NCBI RefSeq assembly: GCF_964340395.1
Contig: NC_135550.1
Coordinates: 25,594,676-25,658,675, forward strand
Source of the DNA: Glandiceps talaboti
Taxonomy: Eukaryota; Hemichordata; Enteropneusta; Spengelidae
Direction of reading: 5' to 3'
DNA: 64,000 nucleotides
The notes beneath the pieces were generated by a model. The model worked only from the letters and a program-made list of their open reading frames with translations, made no database searches and had not been told where the DNA came from. Position numbers and translations under genes: made by a program. Shown here piece by piece: positions 1-15,209 of the stretch; position 1 is the first letter of the stretch; every line of letters begins with the position of its first letter.

Positions 1-719
1 AAATGATATATCTAGTAGATAATACACCAAAAGATTTATGGCTAGATAAAATAAGCTATATAGATAGTTATTTATTACCTGATTGAAGTAATATTCTAAT
101 TTGCTAAATTCATTGTGTTAATCTGAACACGACTTGTAATAGTATGATGAAAGCTTATCTGTGCAAGAGTTCAGTCTAAATTAATTGGTTTAATTTCCTA
201 TTGCACCAAAATTTAATTAGCTTTACCAAAGCTCTCGTCGGGTATCCACCAAGTCTTGTAATCTTTAACGACAGATATTGTTCACAAAAGGATAATACAT
301 TACCTTTTAATAATAAGGGGCTTGTAATAATATGGTTATCGTATTTCAATAATGAGAATTTTCTGACATAATGACAAATTGACAAATTGGGGAAAACATG
401 ACCTTTGTACATGTTTTGATTCATATTTGCAGCTGCATCCATGACAGAAACATGCATTTTCATGGTGTAATACAAAATGATTCCATATTTTCTGTCAAAA
501 CATAAACAATTTGCTGCTTACACATGATAGAATGAATGTTATTGTACATAGCAAGAGTTACTTGAATATGAAAACTTCTCAATTTAATCTCTGTCAAAGT
601 TTGTCATTTGTTTATCATGGCATAAGACACATACCAAATAAATCCAGGATTTTCTGCCAAAATGTGTAACTTGATCCACTTGTGTAACATGATATAAACA
701 AGTGTTACTGTACTGGCCA

Positions 720-1200
720 AGTCCTGTAGGGGTGTGTGGCGAATGCTGGCAACCCCAGACCCCATTTAAGACCAAGTTTGACCCAAAACCACCAATACAC
801 CGTTTTAGACCGTTCAACTTTTTAGAAGACCCCATTTTAGACCAATGTTGAAAGCATGGTTGAATGACGGATGCAATTTTGCGCATGCACAGTTAACGTA
901 ACAATGCATTATATCCAGGACCAAGCGTTTCAGGGGGTGTGCATACTATCTCAACCTGTGAATTAGCAGGGGAAAATCCTGAACTCGTTGAGAATTTATT
1001 AAGGAGCTCCTTCCAGGACCCCATTTTAGACCAAACAAAATAAAAAACTGTGAAATGTGGACCCCATTTTAGACTCATTAGCTCTCAAAAGACAGTAGCC
1101 ATGTTAGACCAAAGTCAGCGAAAAACCCTACCCCAAAGGGCGGCACGTATACGTATACCCAATAGGTGGGAGTACCCCCTCCCCCCCCCCCCCCACGGGG
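720..1200. repeat. Dispersed repeat with iterated GACCCCATTTTAGACC motif and poly(C) end
   Basis: The 16-base motif GACCCCATTTTAGACC or close variants occur at about 758, 831, 1016 and 1060. They are followed by a palindromic ACGTATACGTATAC stretch near 1145 and a C-run at 1181-1194. The internal reiteration and abrupt GC-rich end mark a mobile or degenerate repeat; the family was not identified. Confidence 0.5.
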
Positions 1201-1279
1201 GATTTGAACACACTTCTAAATGTCACTAATAATCTGGGATTTTTGTTTATACAATGCAAATATGTACAATAGTCATGCT

Positions 1280-1397
1280 TAACAAGAGAGCCTGGCTGGC
1301 TTATCGAGTGATCAAGTGATTCACTGCAGCTACTACAGCCATACCAGACATACTAACAAGAAAGCCTGGCTGGCTAATCAAGTGATTCACTGCAGCT
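1280..1397. repeat. Short direct duplication
   Basis: A segment beginning TAACAAGAGAGCCTGGCTGG and ending TTCACTGCAGCT at 1280-1331 is repeated with small changes at 1354-1397. Confidence 0.7.
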
Positions 1398-4300
1398 CAG
1401 CAGAGTAATTAAAAACAGGATACAATCTATCTCTTTTATGTCGTATCGATTGTCATAGAGATCAACATTTTAAATATATCTTAGTGTCAAGTTCCTGCAG
1501 CTGATTTCCACATATTTATAAAATATCCTAAATGGAAATTGAAATACTAGAAATTAAGAGAAAAGTAGGAAACTAATGAATTATACTTGAAGTTAATATT
1601 ACCGAGAGAAAAAGTTATTAACAAATGCTTGTCATTGTAGTGATAAAAGTATGAATAAGAAACATGTTAGAATCTATCAATCTGCATCCAATCTGTCATT
1701 GTAAATATAATTTTAATGGAAGTCATATTATCTTCTGGAAGTCTTGATTCTTTCATTTCTGTACAAATTTCCCCAATGTAACTAAATATTTTAACTGCTG
1801 CATGTAAAACTTAATCACTGTATGTCTTGAGGTAAGAAAGATATACTGTTCTAAAGTTTAAACCCTCTTTCTACAGAGGAAACAATTTATTGAGGAGGTA
1901 TATAGTATAATTTTTGCAAAATTATAAATGTCAAAGATACATGTACACAGAAAGATAGTGCCACTGGCATTGTAGCACAACTTATTACCTTATTTACTTT
2001 GAAGTAAATTTGTAGTCTTTGACCTTAATACAACATTTCAGTATCTAAATTACATATCATAACATTGATCACATCGCCTTTGGTTATTTTCATTGGTTAG
2101 TTTGTTACCTAGAAACCCTAGAATCATCACTAATAATCATAGTATAGCTTGTTTTGTTGTGTGTTACTTTGGCAAGTTTCATCTCACTCCTAGAGCCCTA
2201 CAAAAATAAGCACAAATTAAACATGTCACACTCAGTCATTGCTTATATAGTCAAAGATTTCAAGTTTGAGATAATTGTTTCCTATGCTACTGCATAGTTC
2301 GCCGGATTGTAGTTCATATTTTGTAAACAGCATTAAACAGCTCTAATACAGTTTTCGGTTTCTTTTTAAGTGCAAGTAATTGAATTATGCAACTATCATA
2401 AAACAAGTTAATATATCACAAGGAATAATTTTTTTTGATTTGTGATTTTCCAGAGAAATTGTTACTTTTAGTAGTGATTATTGGCTCAATTCTCTGGACA
2501 GTGTTGTTTATTTTTACCCCAATGACCTAGGAAGGAACTCAAAATAATACTTGGAAATAGACATTGGGTTTCTATTCTGACGCATTATGGCATAAACAGT
2601 TGTTTCTAGTTTGATTAGTAGAAAGTTTTCACATAGTGTCATCTCGAACATGTGTATGTGGTGTTTTCATCATGTCCATACTGATTCTGGTAGGGTCTAT
2701 GCATACATAATTGCACTGGAAAACAAACAAAACACTTGTTTTAGGATAATATATTAAACTACATATACTTTTAGTACAGCACAATATACTCTTTATTTCT
2801 GTCACTATGTAACGACAACTTCATCTTACAAATGCCATTGTTTATGTCTTGTAGTGATTATGTCACTGCGCTATCAAGTAGGTCATGTGCAGAACATTGT
2901 GAAATGTAAAACCCAAAGACATCAGTGAACACATTTACCCAACTACATACATGACATATACACTTGAATTTATCTGTGTCAAAATTGATTGGCTCTCTTT
3001 ACTATCTGCAGTCTAGAGCAATTAAGTCTCAACACTTACATAACTGGAGCAACAATTACTTGCACAAGCACCGAATTGACTATGTACTAATAAATTAGTG
3101 ATATTAAATTAGTAATTAGTCGCCTTGAAACACAAATAAACTGTTATTGGCACAATAAATTAGTAATATGCAATAATGGTATTTTTTCGAAGGGAGGGGA
3201 CATGTCATTTTTGCATCAAATTTCTAGGTAGTTTTGGTAAAAGAATTTTTTTAATTTTAATTTTCAAAGAAAATGTTCTCTTTTGTTAAAATAAATAATC
3301 ATAGAATAGAGCATTGTATCAACTGACAACTAAGTCTTCTGTTGATGTAGTTTCCAGAAAATTACCAATCCTATACCTACCTTTTTTTCTGAAGACATTA
3401 TCAGATACATGTAATTTGTTTTTGCCTTAATAACCTTAAAATCATTTTATGGTTGTCTTATTTCAGAAATAATCCATTTGATTCAGCCTCCAGACCACTT
3501 GAACTTTCAGTAATGACAATTCATACCCATATGACATTGCTTCTTAATAAAATTTATTGAAAGCATTTAGCTTACATAATACACTTACATTTTGACTACA
3601 GTCTGTAGATCTTTCAACTCAATCAAATTTTACTTGTTTCAAGTGATTCAGTGAGCTGTTCACACATTTTAAGTTGCTGACTGATTATAAATTGTGAGGA
3701 AAAGAAGTGTCAACACTATATACAAATGAGTTCTGGGTTATAATGTTTTTTTATTTTAAAAAAATCAAAAGTAAACATTTGGAGAATATAAACAACACAT
3801 ATAATCAATTCTATAATTTATTGAAATATGACAAATTTGAGGAATGATATGCCAATACACTGGATGCTAGAGGACTAAAAAGAACAAAAATAATGAATTT
3901 TGAATGCAAAAAAGATGACTTGATTCTTGTAGTTCATCTTAATACAAAAGCTGAACTGGGACAAAGACATGGAAAATGCTTATAAATAATGTAAAGTTGT
4001 GAACCTGTGTATTTTGTGATTTCTATGCAATCAAATTATAAATGCACTCTTTCAAAAGTTTACAACTCAAATGTCTCAACCTAAGATAAGCTCCATACTA
4101 GCCTCAACCTACATATTGTCACACTTGAAGTAAAAGACCAGAGTACAATGTATTATGAAACAGGTTTGTAACAGAAGTTTCATTCTATGTCACTGCAGAT
4201 TCTGTGGTGCTTTCCAGTCCCATATTCAGAAATGTGCATATCATATATTAATTCATAAATTACACACTTTGATTGGCAAGTAAGCACTTCAGAACCAGTG

Positions 4301-4930
4301 ATACATATTGTTGTGATATTGAATAGCATAAAACCCATATTTTTTGTTCACTTGTGATCAACCAGGCTTACATGTGGTATCGGATGTCACTCAACAAAAT
4401 GTCAATTTTGACAATTTGTCATTGTCATTATATGCATTGATCTAACAATAGCTATGTAGATCATTCAGTTTTGTGATTCCATAATTGTGTATAATTTGAT
4501 ACTAAGTGTGAGAAGTGACGAAAATTCAATATTTCTAAAGTGCAAATATAAGCATTCACCATATACTTAGCACAATTGAGTGTTGCCTGGCGTCAAATAA
4601 ATGTGAGGTACATTTAATATAATAATTTAAATACAATATTATGATTCTACTAATATTTATGCTATATTTGGAGTAAAATATCTGACCCACATGTGAGGTT
4701 TACAAAGGTCTATCACACATGCATGCATGTATAATTACATGTATATAAAATAGTTATTATTATGAATTCATAGATGAAAATGTATTATTTCCCCTAAGGA
4801 GATTCATTTTGAGCCACTATTTGAATAATATAGTTAGATTTTGATGCATAGATCAGGATATTGCTGACTGGGTCATGGCTTTCATAGAACTATTTGACAG
4901 TCTCTATGTTGTATAGTTTTTTAGTTATGC

Positions 4931-5180
4931 AGTGAAAATTTATTTTTAAACTACAAATATGGCTGTCATTCAGTGAAATTGCATATATCGTTAAACAAAG
5001 TGATTTACGTATGTCCCATATGATATATCATCTTTGAGCAAGGTTTGAATGAAATTGGATATTGCATGTCTGAGAAATGACATATTAATGACAGATTGGC
5101 ACACACATGGCCAGACACATGGACAGACAGATGAACAGACAGAACACATTCTAATAGTCCCCGGGCTTCGGGGGAACTAA
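4931..5180. repeat. 3' part of a dispersed repeat shared with 37545-38240 and 41255-41935
   Basis: Shares the ordered blocks AACAAAGTGA, TGTCTGAGAAATGAC and the GGACAGACAGA-rich end with the two longer copies in LRPPRC introns 24 and 18. It ends in a G/C-rich CCCCGGGCTTCGGGGG hairpin before AACTAAAA. Confidence 0.65.
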
Positions 5181-5285
5181 AAACCCATCAAATGATACAA
5201 TTTTATATCAATTTATTTCATTTTACTGATTATTGACCAAACCAGACGTGTATAATATAGCAGTGATAATGTTTAGAGTTCTAAC

Positions 5286-5363
5286 CTTGTTTTGATTCCT
5301 CCAATACAGGTAGTAACCCTTGGGATCAACTCTAAGAGTGACTGGTGTTCCAACAGTTGAATC
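5286..5363 (-). CDS. PLCB1: PLCB coding exon 2
   Basis: A 78-nt, 26-codon exon with phase 0 on both sides, flanked by a polypyrimidine-TAG acceptor and a GTTAG donor. It encodes the PH-domain strand with DPKGYYLYWRNQNK. I did not find exon 3 between 1 and 5285, so intron 2 is longer than 5 kb. Confidence 0.92.
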
Positions 5364-8300
5364 CTAGGGGGAAGAAAAAAAGCTTGCATTAGTCAATTAT
5401 TGATAGAACAGAAGAGACAGAAATTCAAACAGCTAGTAGGAGGATGTCACAGTCACAAGGTGTATGTGTTTAATAAACTAAGTAAACACAGGGTTAATAT
5501 ATTCTCTATATTTGTTCAAGCTGATTATTTTGTCACTTTTTCAAGAAGGCAATTACTGCTCCTGATAGTATTGTACATTGTGTTCAATATAAATTTAAAT
5601 GAGCTGAAAGGAAAACAAGAGTGTGGACTGAATAAATATTGCACCTATTCTAATATAGAAGAAATCACTTTGTTATTAAACTCACATTTTCCACTCAATG
5701 AACATAGATAAATTGACCAGAAATGTAGTCTGGGTTTTCACCACTTCAAACACTGTTGAATTGTACATAGTATAATCTTACATTGTCACTTTCAAATATA
5801 CACTTTCACAAATAAACTGTGAAGAAGCACTTTATTGATCAGCACAGAATCTGATATTTATGTAATTGTTATATCCTTGTAAACTCTTTCAATCTAAATG
5901 ATAATTGTCTTCTCTTTTTGAGATGTACCTATCAAAAGCACTCATGTGGAACTAGACGTTTTCTAGATTATTAACAGATGTCACTTCCATTCAGTCATAT
6001 TCAACAATGTAAAGGCAAAAATATGAAAACTGCATCATGTCATTGTAAATAAATTACAACTCATTGACAATCATTCTTTTTGTGCTTCCTTTTAGTTTTA
6101 CAGAAAATGCTATAAGATTTCATGTGTAATTTTATTTAATCCTTGCAAAATTATACGAGAAATACGAGACTTCTTTATTTCATAGAAATAATTTTACAAG
6201 GATTTAATTTTTGTCATTTGTCAGCGAATGATTTTGAAGACTTGTTGTGTTTGCCCTTTCATTCTTACATGTAAAATTTAACAAAACCTTTATTTTTCAG
6301 ACAGACAGGCTTTGCTTGAAGAACGGTTTAACAGCTTATCAGCTGGAATCGACAGACACTACACTGGCAATAGACTGCCATCAATTTGCCCCAGGGTCTC
6401 TCAAAGGCTTTTCTCTCAAAAAGTCACACACACACTGTATATGGACATGTTTTCTTTGATCTTCTTATCGTCAGCTTTCTTTGAAGCATTGCATATGGCG
6501 AAGAAGTACATTTATTTCTGGTGTTCATGTTATTAATGGCTCATAGAGAGCAAATATCAAAATGGGTATATTGGAAATTAAAAAGATTTTTACAGACAAA
6601 TAACTCAGTGCAGCACTTGAAAGACTATTGTTAGGGAGTAAATATAAATTAAAACAATAGTTTGTCCAGTAAAGCAAATTATTTGTGATTAAACTACAAA
6701 TTCATCTGTGGAGGTACATTATTTTACCCAATATTTTTTTCCTCAAGTCTTTGTTATGTTGTACCAATAAGTGATCAAAGTTACATTTCTCTGACAAGTA
6801 CAGTTTTATTGTAATATTTTCAACTATGTGGTCTTTGATGTTTTTATTCATATTTTTTTTTTATTACATCCTTTCTCATACTGAATACAAGTAAAACCAA
6901 GACCATGCTTTTCGGTACTTCTCAAAGACTAAAATTAAATTCAGTTTTGCAAATTCGAATACAGGGAGACCTAATAGAGCAAATATTTGATTTCAAATAC
7001 GTAGGGGTTTGGCTGGATTAAAAATTGAAAATTTCAACACATATTTCCAAAATTTCTGCTAAAATTTCTCTAAAACTTGGTCTACTGTCGAGAATCAGAC
7101 ACGTTTTGCCGTTGGGACTTAGGAAGATGATGTTCAATACCTTAGTCCTTCCCCATTTCGATTATGCTGTGAATGTATTGTGTAATACAAATCAAAAGTA
7201 TTTGAAGACACTTGAGCTCCTCCATAAACGATCTGGTCGACTGCTCCTCGAAGCTCCCCGTGATACTAGTATGGGTTGGGTATATGAAAACTTGGGTTGG
7301 GTCAGCCCTCAAATTAGATGGAAGCGCCAACTGCCAACACTCGTCTACAAATCCATAACAGGTAGTGCACCTAGTTACCTCACTAGTTCCCTCACTGAAA
7401 TGTTCAATCTTTCCAACCAAATTCATCTTCATAATACACGACAGGCCAGTAAAGGTAACATATACATCCCTACAGTTAAAACTGAATATGGGAAACGGGC
7501 ATTTCACCATAGTGGTGCTGTTCTATGGAACAATCTACCTCTATCCATTAGATCAGCTCTGAACTCATCGATATTTAAAAGACATCTTAAGAATGTAGTC
7601 TGGTAATGTGGGTGGATATCTTTTAAAGTACATTGTGCGTCTGTAACTTTTTGTTCTGGTTTGTCCCTTATTTTCCCCTTTTGTTTTCTTTTTTTTCTGT
7701 GTACGCAATCTTGCAACAGGTTCCATTGGGAGAACAGTGCTAATGCACTGAAATGGTGTCTGTATATGAAAGATTAATAAATAAATAAATATAATTTGGT
7801 TTTACTGGCACACTTGGACAACAAATACTACAAATTTTGGCCACAGTGTGAACAATACCTCAAAACAATGACTACTGTGTCACATAATTATAGCAATATT
7901 GCATATTGTATTAAAGTGAATAAATCAGTTTTTCTCACTTTTTTTTAAACTGAACTGTTTAGTTCGATGTCTTACATTAGAACCATAATACAAAAAAAAA
8001 TTGTACAAAAACTAAATGTCAGCAATGGCGACATGATATAATTTGTATCATTTTCTAACCCATCAGTAAACATCCAAGCTGTCTATTCATCTTCCAAACC
8101 ACTAACCATCATACAGACTGTTTGTCTTTATCAACTGCTATATCAAATACATAAGAAAATGATTGTATTATATGTGATACGGTACATCACTAAAAATATG
8201 TATGAACTGATAATAACAAATACAAAGAAAGTTATAGTGTATTGTTATGGAAAGCGCACTGAGACGCAGTGTAGTGCGCTCTTTTATAAGAAATAAATTA

Positions 8301-11300
8301 TTATTAAAAATTATTATTATAGAATACATGAAGTCATATCATTATACCTTGTATGTCTGTATTAGTTATAATCTTTGTACTTTTGATATTATTTTATATT
8401 ATTCTTCATACATTTTCAATTTTTAGGTTTAATAACATGTATTATAATTTTGTCAAGTACATCATAAACCAAGTTGGTACCTATTATTTAACAAACAGTT
8501 ATAAAGTAAATCTGTCACAATGAACATTCAATTTTTTCCAATGTCAAAGTGAAATCCTCAATAGATGCCTATTTACTATATAACTACCCTTAGGTGACTT
8601 TTTAGATGAAAGTATTTGATACTTTGAATACAAATATGATGGCCCTATAATGTCTTAGATTGTGATCAAAGGTTACATATTTGCTATCATTCATAACTGT
8701 CAAAATATAATGTATTGCTTCACATCATCTTAAACAGGTTGTAATTCCTCTTTCATCCACTTTTCATTTGAATGAAATAATTCATCATTTCAAAAATATC
8801 CCTTTTACTTTAAAGGGACACAAGCTGAGTTTTTTTCTGCATAACAAGAGGTACTCACAGTATTCTACTTACTGAAGTACACTCAGCCGTCACTTACAAT
8901 TAACTGAACTCAAACCTGGTATTAGGATAACTTATAAATGATCCGATGATGTAATTTATTATATGTATCAAAAATGTACAGGATCTCCCTACTATGCATT
9001 CAACAGTTCTAACAATGACAGAACACAAATTGTAATGTTATAGAAAGCAAGCATTGACATTAACATGCAACTAGAATAGTTTGATAATCAAAAGTTTCTT
9101 GTAAGTATTTTCACTTGAGTATTAAAACAGGTTATAAACTCAGCTTGTGCCTCTATAATTGTTCATTTTAGTCATATTGTTTTAATTACATATTCTCTAT
9201 TTCCTCTTATAATAATTTTCTACACCAAAGGTCAGTCTCAATGGATATACTTATACAGCATCCGCCATCTGTATTTACAAAATCATCCCGTACTTGGAAG
9301 GGAAGGATTTCTATAACTGCAGGATCAGATTTAGTAAATTCCCTATTCTCATAATACCAGTGAAGCCTTCAAAATGTCAAGATTTTATTTGTATGTTTAT
9401 ATTTTAATACACCATGCAAGATTCTAAGCTTCTTTTTTTCTAGCTAAAAGCATTAGAGTATGTTTTCAAGGATAATTGCTTCCATTTCCACTTTGAGAAA
9501 CTACTGTGTGGCATTTGTAAAATTAGCCTGGAAATTTTCTGGTTTGAGTTTTTGAATAATAGTGAACAATACTGAACATTAACTCAGTGATCATTAATTA
9601 AGGCTTCTAAAAGTATGTTATTTTGAAGAATAGTTAGTTTACGCTGCACAAAATGCTGCAATTTGGAATAAATATTATGCAATGGCAACTAGTCCATGGT
9701 TGCCAAATTATTTTATTGTGGATACCATTTATTGACATGATTTGGACATGTTGAATTATTTCTTCTTTAATTACTTGATCACTTATTATGAATAACAATG
9801 TTTATTACAATCAGTGTGTTGTTCTTTAATTAGCCAATCAGAATCAGACATTTTTTGAATACATGTTGAATATTGTAATCAGTATGTTTCATAAACAATG
9901 GCCTGCTTTCCCATCTTCAAGAAAAGAAAAAGTCATATATAGTTTTACCTTCCAAGTGTAAGTATTATGAAAATGGCAAAATCAGAATTTGAAATAGAAG
10001 TACAACTGTCATCAACTCCCTAAGCCCTACAAAAAAAAAATGAAAAGGTTATACTATGCTCAAACCATAATTTATTAATTTTTACCCAATATGGTAGAGA
10101 CAATTTTAAAATTGATGCCATGCCGCAAGTATCACAGATCTTTGATGAACAGCTGCTAGAATCTCATTATTGGGAAAATGGTTTGTTAATAATTGGGAAA
10201 GTGTTTTATTTCCTATTGGTACTCTTTTTTATTGGTGATTTCAAGAGGATTTTATTTCTGTTTTTTTTTTATTCACAAAATTATTTGCAATGGGAAAAGA
10301 CTAATTTGCAATCAGTAGAGTGTTCTATATACTACTGAAGGCACTTATATGCAACTTGATAAGTATGTTATTTGACTTACTTGAAATCAGAGATGTTTTC
10401 GATGGACTTATTTGACAACTTGGAAGATTATTTTATCAAGGAAGGGGCTTATTTTCAACTCAGAGAGTATTTTGTGTGACTTATAGAATTGGATTTCCTT
10501 TCCCTGATAATTGTCATTCTAAGTTCCAACTGTATTCACAGCCTCAAGCACATCAAGATGATAAGTTTATTTTTTATTAATATATTTCATTTAGTTATGA
10601 CATGGATTTCGACAAAAACGTTCCTGTGAATCACAACTCTTGGAAACAGTTGACAAACCTTATTTTTTATACCAACCGAGGAATCCAAATCATTTCTTAC
10701 CTGTCGTAAGCAAACAGTTGTTGTAGATGATGCTAAATCCATGGCTGAAAACGTGATCTCAGGTGTCCCACAATGCACTGTTATGGGCCCTCTCCTATTT
10801 CTGCTATACATTAATAACCTGCCACAGTCGATCAATTCCAAAAGTTGTCTATTTGCAGATGAGTGTTTGATATATCACACTAATCATAGCCAAAATGAAC
10901 ATAAAATTCTCCAGTATGACTTACATCGACTCGAAAGTTGGCAAAGACAATGGCTAATGCAATTTAATCCATCCAAATGCTCAGTTATCAGAATGACCAG
11001 TCCAAGATGCAAATCAAAAGACTTTCAATTACATGTTATCATGTAACCAGAAATTAACACCTGTTGATTCAAACCCATACCTTGGCATAGAGCTTTCTCG
11101 CACTTTATCATGGAATTTTCATATCGACAACACAGTGAAGAAGGCAAATTCTATTATGGGCCTTGTGAAAAAAAATCTCCACTCTGCACCCCAAGAAACC
11201 AAAGTTCTTGCTTTAAATATCAATCATTTGACCAACATGTATTGAATAGTTAACTTGTTGTAAGTTATATCATCAATGATGCAAAGATCTGTTATATAGG

Positions 11301-14300
11301 TGTTATATATGTATGGATTATATGCCTTTGAAATCTACTTCCCCAATCAAAGTTAAAATGACTCTATTGGATTATTCTGAAACAATATATCATTGATAGT
11401 GAATACTTACAATAAAGTATGCTATCAACGGAATATCCAAGGTAGTCAACACTTTGAATAAAATTTCCTTTACGCTAGTGAACACGTCCTACAAACAGAA
11501 TATCCTAGATAATGAACACAATAAACAAAATATCCTAGATAATGAACACAATAAACAAAATATCCAAGATAATGAACACAACAAAACAAAATATCCTAGA
11601 TAGTGAACACAATAAACAAAATATCCTAGATAATGAACACAATAAACAAAATATCCTTGAAAATGAACACAATAAACAAAATATCCTAGATACTGAACAC
11701 AATAAACAAAATATCCAAGATAATGAACACAATAAACAAAATATCCTAGATAGTGAACACAATAAACAAAATATCCTAGATAATGAACACAATAAACAAA
11801 ATATCCTAGATATTGAACACAATAAACAAAATATCCAAGATAATGAACACAATAAACAAAATATCCTAGATAATGAACACAATAAACAAAATATCCTAGA
11901 TAGTGAACACAATAAACAAAATATCCTAGACAGTGAACACAATAAACAAAATATCCAAGATAATGAACACAATAAACAAAATATCCTAGATAGTGAACAC
12001 AATAAACAAAATATCCTAGATAGTGAACACAACAAACAAAATATCCTAGATAATGAACACAATAAACAAAATATCCTAGATAGTGAACACAATAAACAAA
12101 CTATCCAAGATAATGAAATAATAAACAAAATATCCTAGATAATGAACACAATAAACAAAATAACCAAGATAATGAACACAATAAACAAAATAACCAAGAT
12201 AATGAACACAATAAACAAAATATGCAAGATAATGAACACAATAAACAAAATATCCTAGATAGTGAACACAATAAACAAAATATCGTAGATAATGAACACA
12301 ATAAACAAAATATGCAAGATAATGAACACTATAAACAAAATATGCAAGATAATGAACACTATAAACAAAATATGCAAGATAATGAACACTTTAAACAAAA
12401 TATCCTAGATAATGAACACAACAAACAAAATATCCAAGATAATGAACACAATAAACAAAATATCCTAGATAATGTACACAATAAACAAAATATCCTAGAT
12501 AATGAACACAATAAACAAAATATCCTACATAATGAACACAATAAACAAAATATCCTAGACAGTGAACACTATAAACAAAATATGCAAGATAATGAACACA
12601 ATAAGCAAAATGTCCAAGATAATGAACACAATAAACAAAATATCCTAGACAGTGAACACTATAAACAAAATATGCAAGATAATGAACACTATAAACAAAA
12701 TATGCAAGATAATGAACACAATAAACAAAATATCCTAGATAATGAACACAACAAACAAAATATCCTAGACAGTGAACACTATAAACAAAATATGCAAGAT
12801 AATGAACACAATAAGCAAAATGTCCAAGATAATGAACACTATAAACAAAATATCCAAGATAATGAACACTATAAACAAAAAATATCCAAGATAATGAACA
12901 CTATCAACAAAATATGCAAGATAATGAATGAACACTTAAAATAACCTTGGAAGTGACCACAATAAACCAAACATGTGAGATAATGAACACAATAAACTAA
13001 GTATCCAAGATAGCGTGACTACAAACAAACCATTTCAGCACTTCACTGTTGAATGATTTTGGATAGAGCTTTGGGGGTGAGACAATTCAGTTCAAATCAT
13101 CTACGATTGAAGTGACTAAGCTGTACAACAGGGATTGGTTGATCTGAGCTGTCATATTCTAGTTTCTTCAAATTTTAATTTAAATAATATTGACTTATTT
13201 TTCAACAAATTGGTGACATTCCAACTTTAAGCTTAAAGTGCAACAGTGGTGTGATAGAGTTTGACACTTTCAAGCAGTGACATGAAAAATTGTCAGTCTT
13301 CTTTGATATTGAGTCTAATAAATTATTGGAGCATGTGCAATTTATCAAATTGAAATATGTGAAAAGCTTAAATCTAATCATAGCACAAATTACTTCACAT
13401 ATATAACCAAAGAAAATGCTATTTGTTTGTTTGTTTATTCTATTGCACATTTTTGTATAAAATGGTCAAATACTTTGGTAAAAATATATAACAACTTCAT
13501 TTCAAAATTTGCTTGTCAAAGTTCAGACATTTCAATATTAAAACAAATTCAAGGAAAACCCATTTCTGATAATTATACTATTTACACATTTTATGTATAT
13601 TTAACTGTAACTGGGGTAATTTTGTTATCAAAACAACAACTGTACATTCCTTGAAAAATTTAGGATTACTTACAAACAGACATTTGACCTGTTAATGCAA
13701 TGATCTTTATTGTTTTACCAATTCTGGATCAGGGTTTGATTAGAAAAGTTCAACCCTAAAAGAAAACTATAATAGTGTGTAGTACAAGTACAAAAGCATG
13801 CAACTTTTGATAAATCAGTATATGTGCACATCCATCTCTTTTGAAAATGTTGTTGACAGTAGAATTTGTTCAGCATTCTAAATATTGGATGATTCTGCTA
13901 TATATACCTCCCTTCTCTTAGGCTCAACGACCATATTTAACATATCAAAAATCAAATATTTATCACATGTTGTCAGATGATACAGTAGCTGGTAAGCAAG
14001 ATATAAATGTATCATCACACCCATAGCCAGGTATGACTATACTATGAATTATTCAGTAAACAGGATGGTGTCTTAATACAAGCCACATCTTACAATCTTC
14101 CATGACTTGGTACTTATAAACTCAAAACTTGCCTCTTTTAATTTAAATTTTCAAAGACATTGGTACAAATTATGTTCATGCAATAGTTTTGAGGGAAAAT
14201 CTGATGCTAATTACTCCAGGTATTAGGTAATCTTTTTATCATATTGGTGAAAAGGGAAATTGTTGGTTACCATGGCAACAAGGTAGATTAGATTTGAAAG

Positions 14301-15143
14301 ACTTGTTGTTTCAAAATCAGCAATCTTCAACAAGTATAACATTTTCCAATATTATAATATTATTTTACACAATATCGTACTCTTTCAGAACCCTTTATCA
14401 CTGATAGTAAACTAAAATTTGACACAATTGGGATTGTCCAAGGACATTAAGCTCATTACTAAAATTGAATCATTATTTAATAATTGCCTTATTATCTCCA
14501 AGTATTTGGTATGAACGACCCAAGGCTATATGACCAGCTATTTGTTAGGTCAAAGGTCAGTGTAGAAAACAAGCAGCAGACTAGGGAGTCTTGGAATAGT
14601 TAGAAGGAAACTTTATAATTTTGTGATGTGCATCACTTTTTTATTTATTCATCTGCATACAGTATGATATGCCCGCAGTCAAATGTTGTAACATAGATAC
14701 ATCACAAATTGTGAAATTTAACCTCATTAGACAACTTTCATGATGTATTCTTTCATTTCACACTGTAGTCTGCCCCTGATGATGCTGATTAAATGTTAGC
14801 AAAAATTTGGGGATTTGTTTCCAAGAAATCTTTTGACTGTGAGTAGAAATTTTTGTTGCTAAATATCAATCTTACCATTCATATACTGAATTATATCATA
14901 GTATAAAACTTTGTGTTCTTAATATGACAAATCCTCTCCACTTTTTGTATGCCGTTGATCCCCAGAAACCAAATTTTGTGCCTTCTTGTGTCTATGGTAT
15001 TGCATTAATGTACAGGATGTATTCATGTCGTGATGTAGAATATTTTGAATACTGCAGAGCCAATGACATCAAAATATTTTGTTTTGATGTTTTGATGTAA
15101 AAAAAAATCTTTGTGTTTTCTGCTTATATGTGTACAACCTGGC

Positions 15144-15209
<66 letters not shown>

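Larger units (their letters stand above)
1..5285. other. PLCB intron 2 (partial), no exon seen
   Basis: AT-rich intronic DNA on the minus-strand gene. It contains dispersed repeats, described separately (720-1200, 1280-1397, 4931-5180, about 3360-3430). No reading frame resembling the next PLC-beta PH-domain exon was recognised. Confidence 0.7.

Noticed and set aside
6300-6536. Exon-like frame after a TTTTTCAG acceptor-like site (ALLEERFNSLSAGIDRHYTG)
   Set aside because: No recognised homology, no clear downstream donor, and wrong strand for PLCB. Left as an unsupported ORF.
11535-12944. Repeat proteins DNEHNKQNIL (plus) and CLLCSLSRIF (minus)
   Set aside because: Mirror-image frames of the 30-bp minisatellite inside a PLCB intron, with no start context or other domain.
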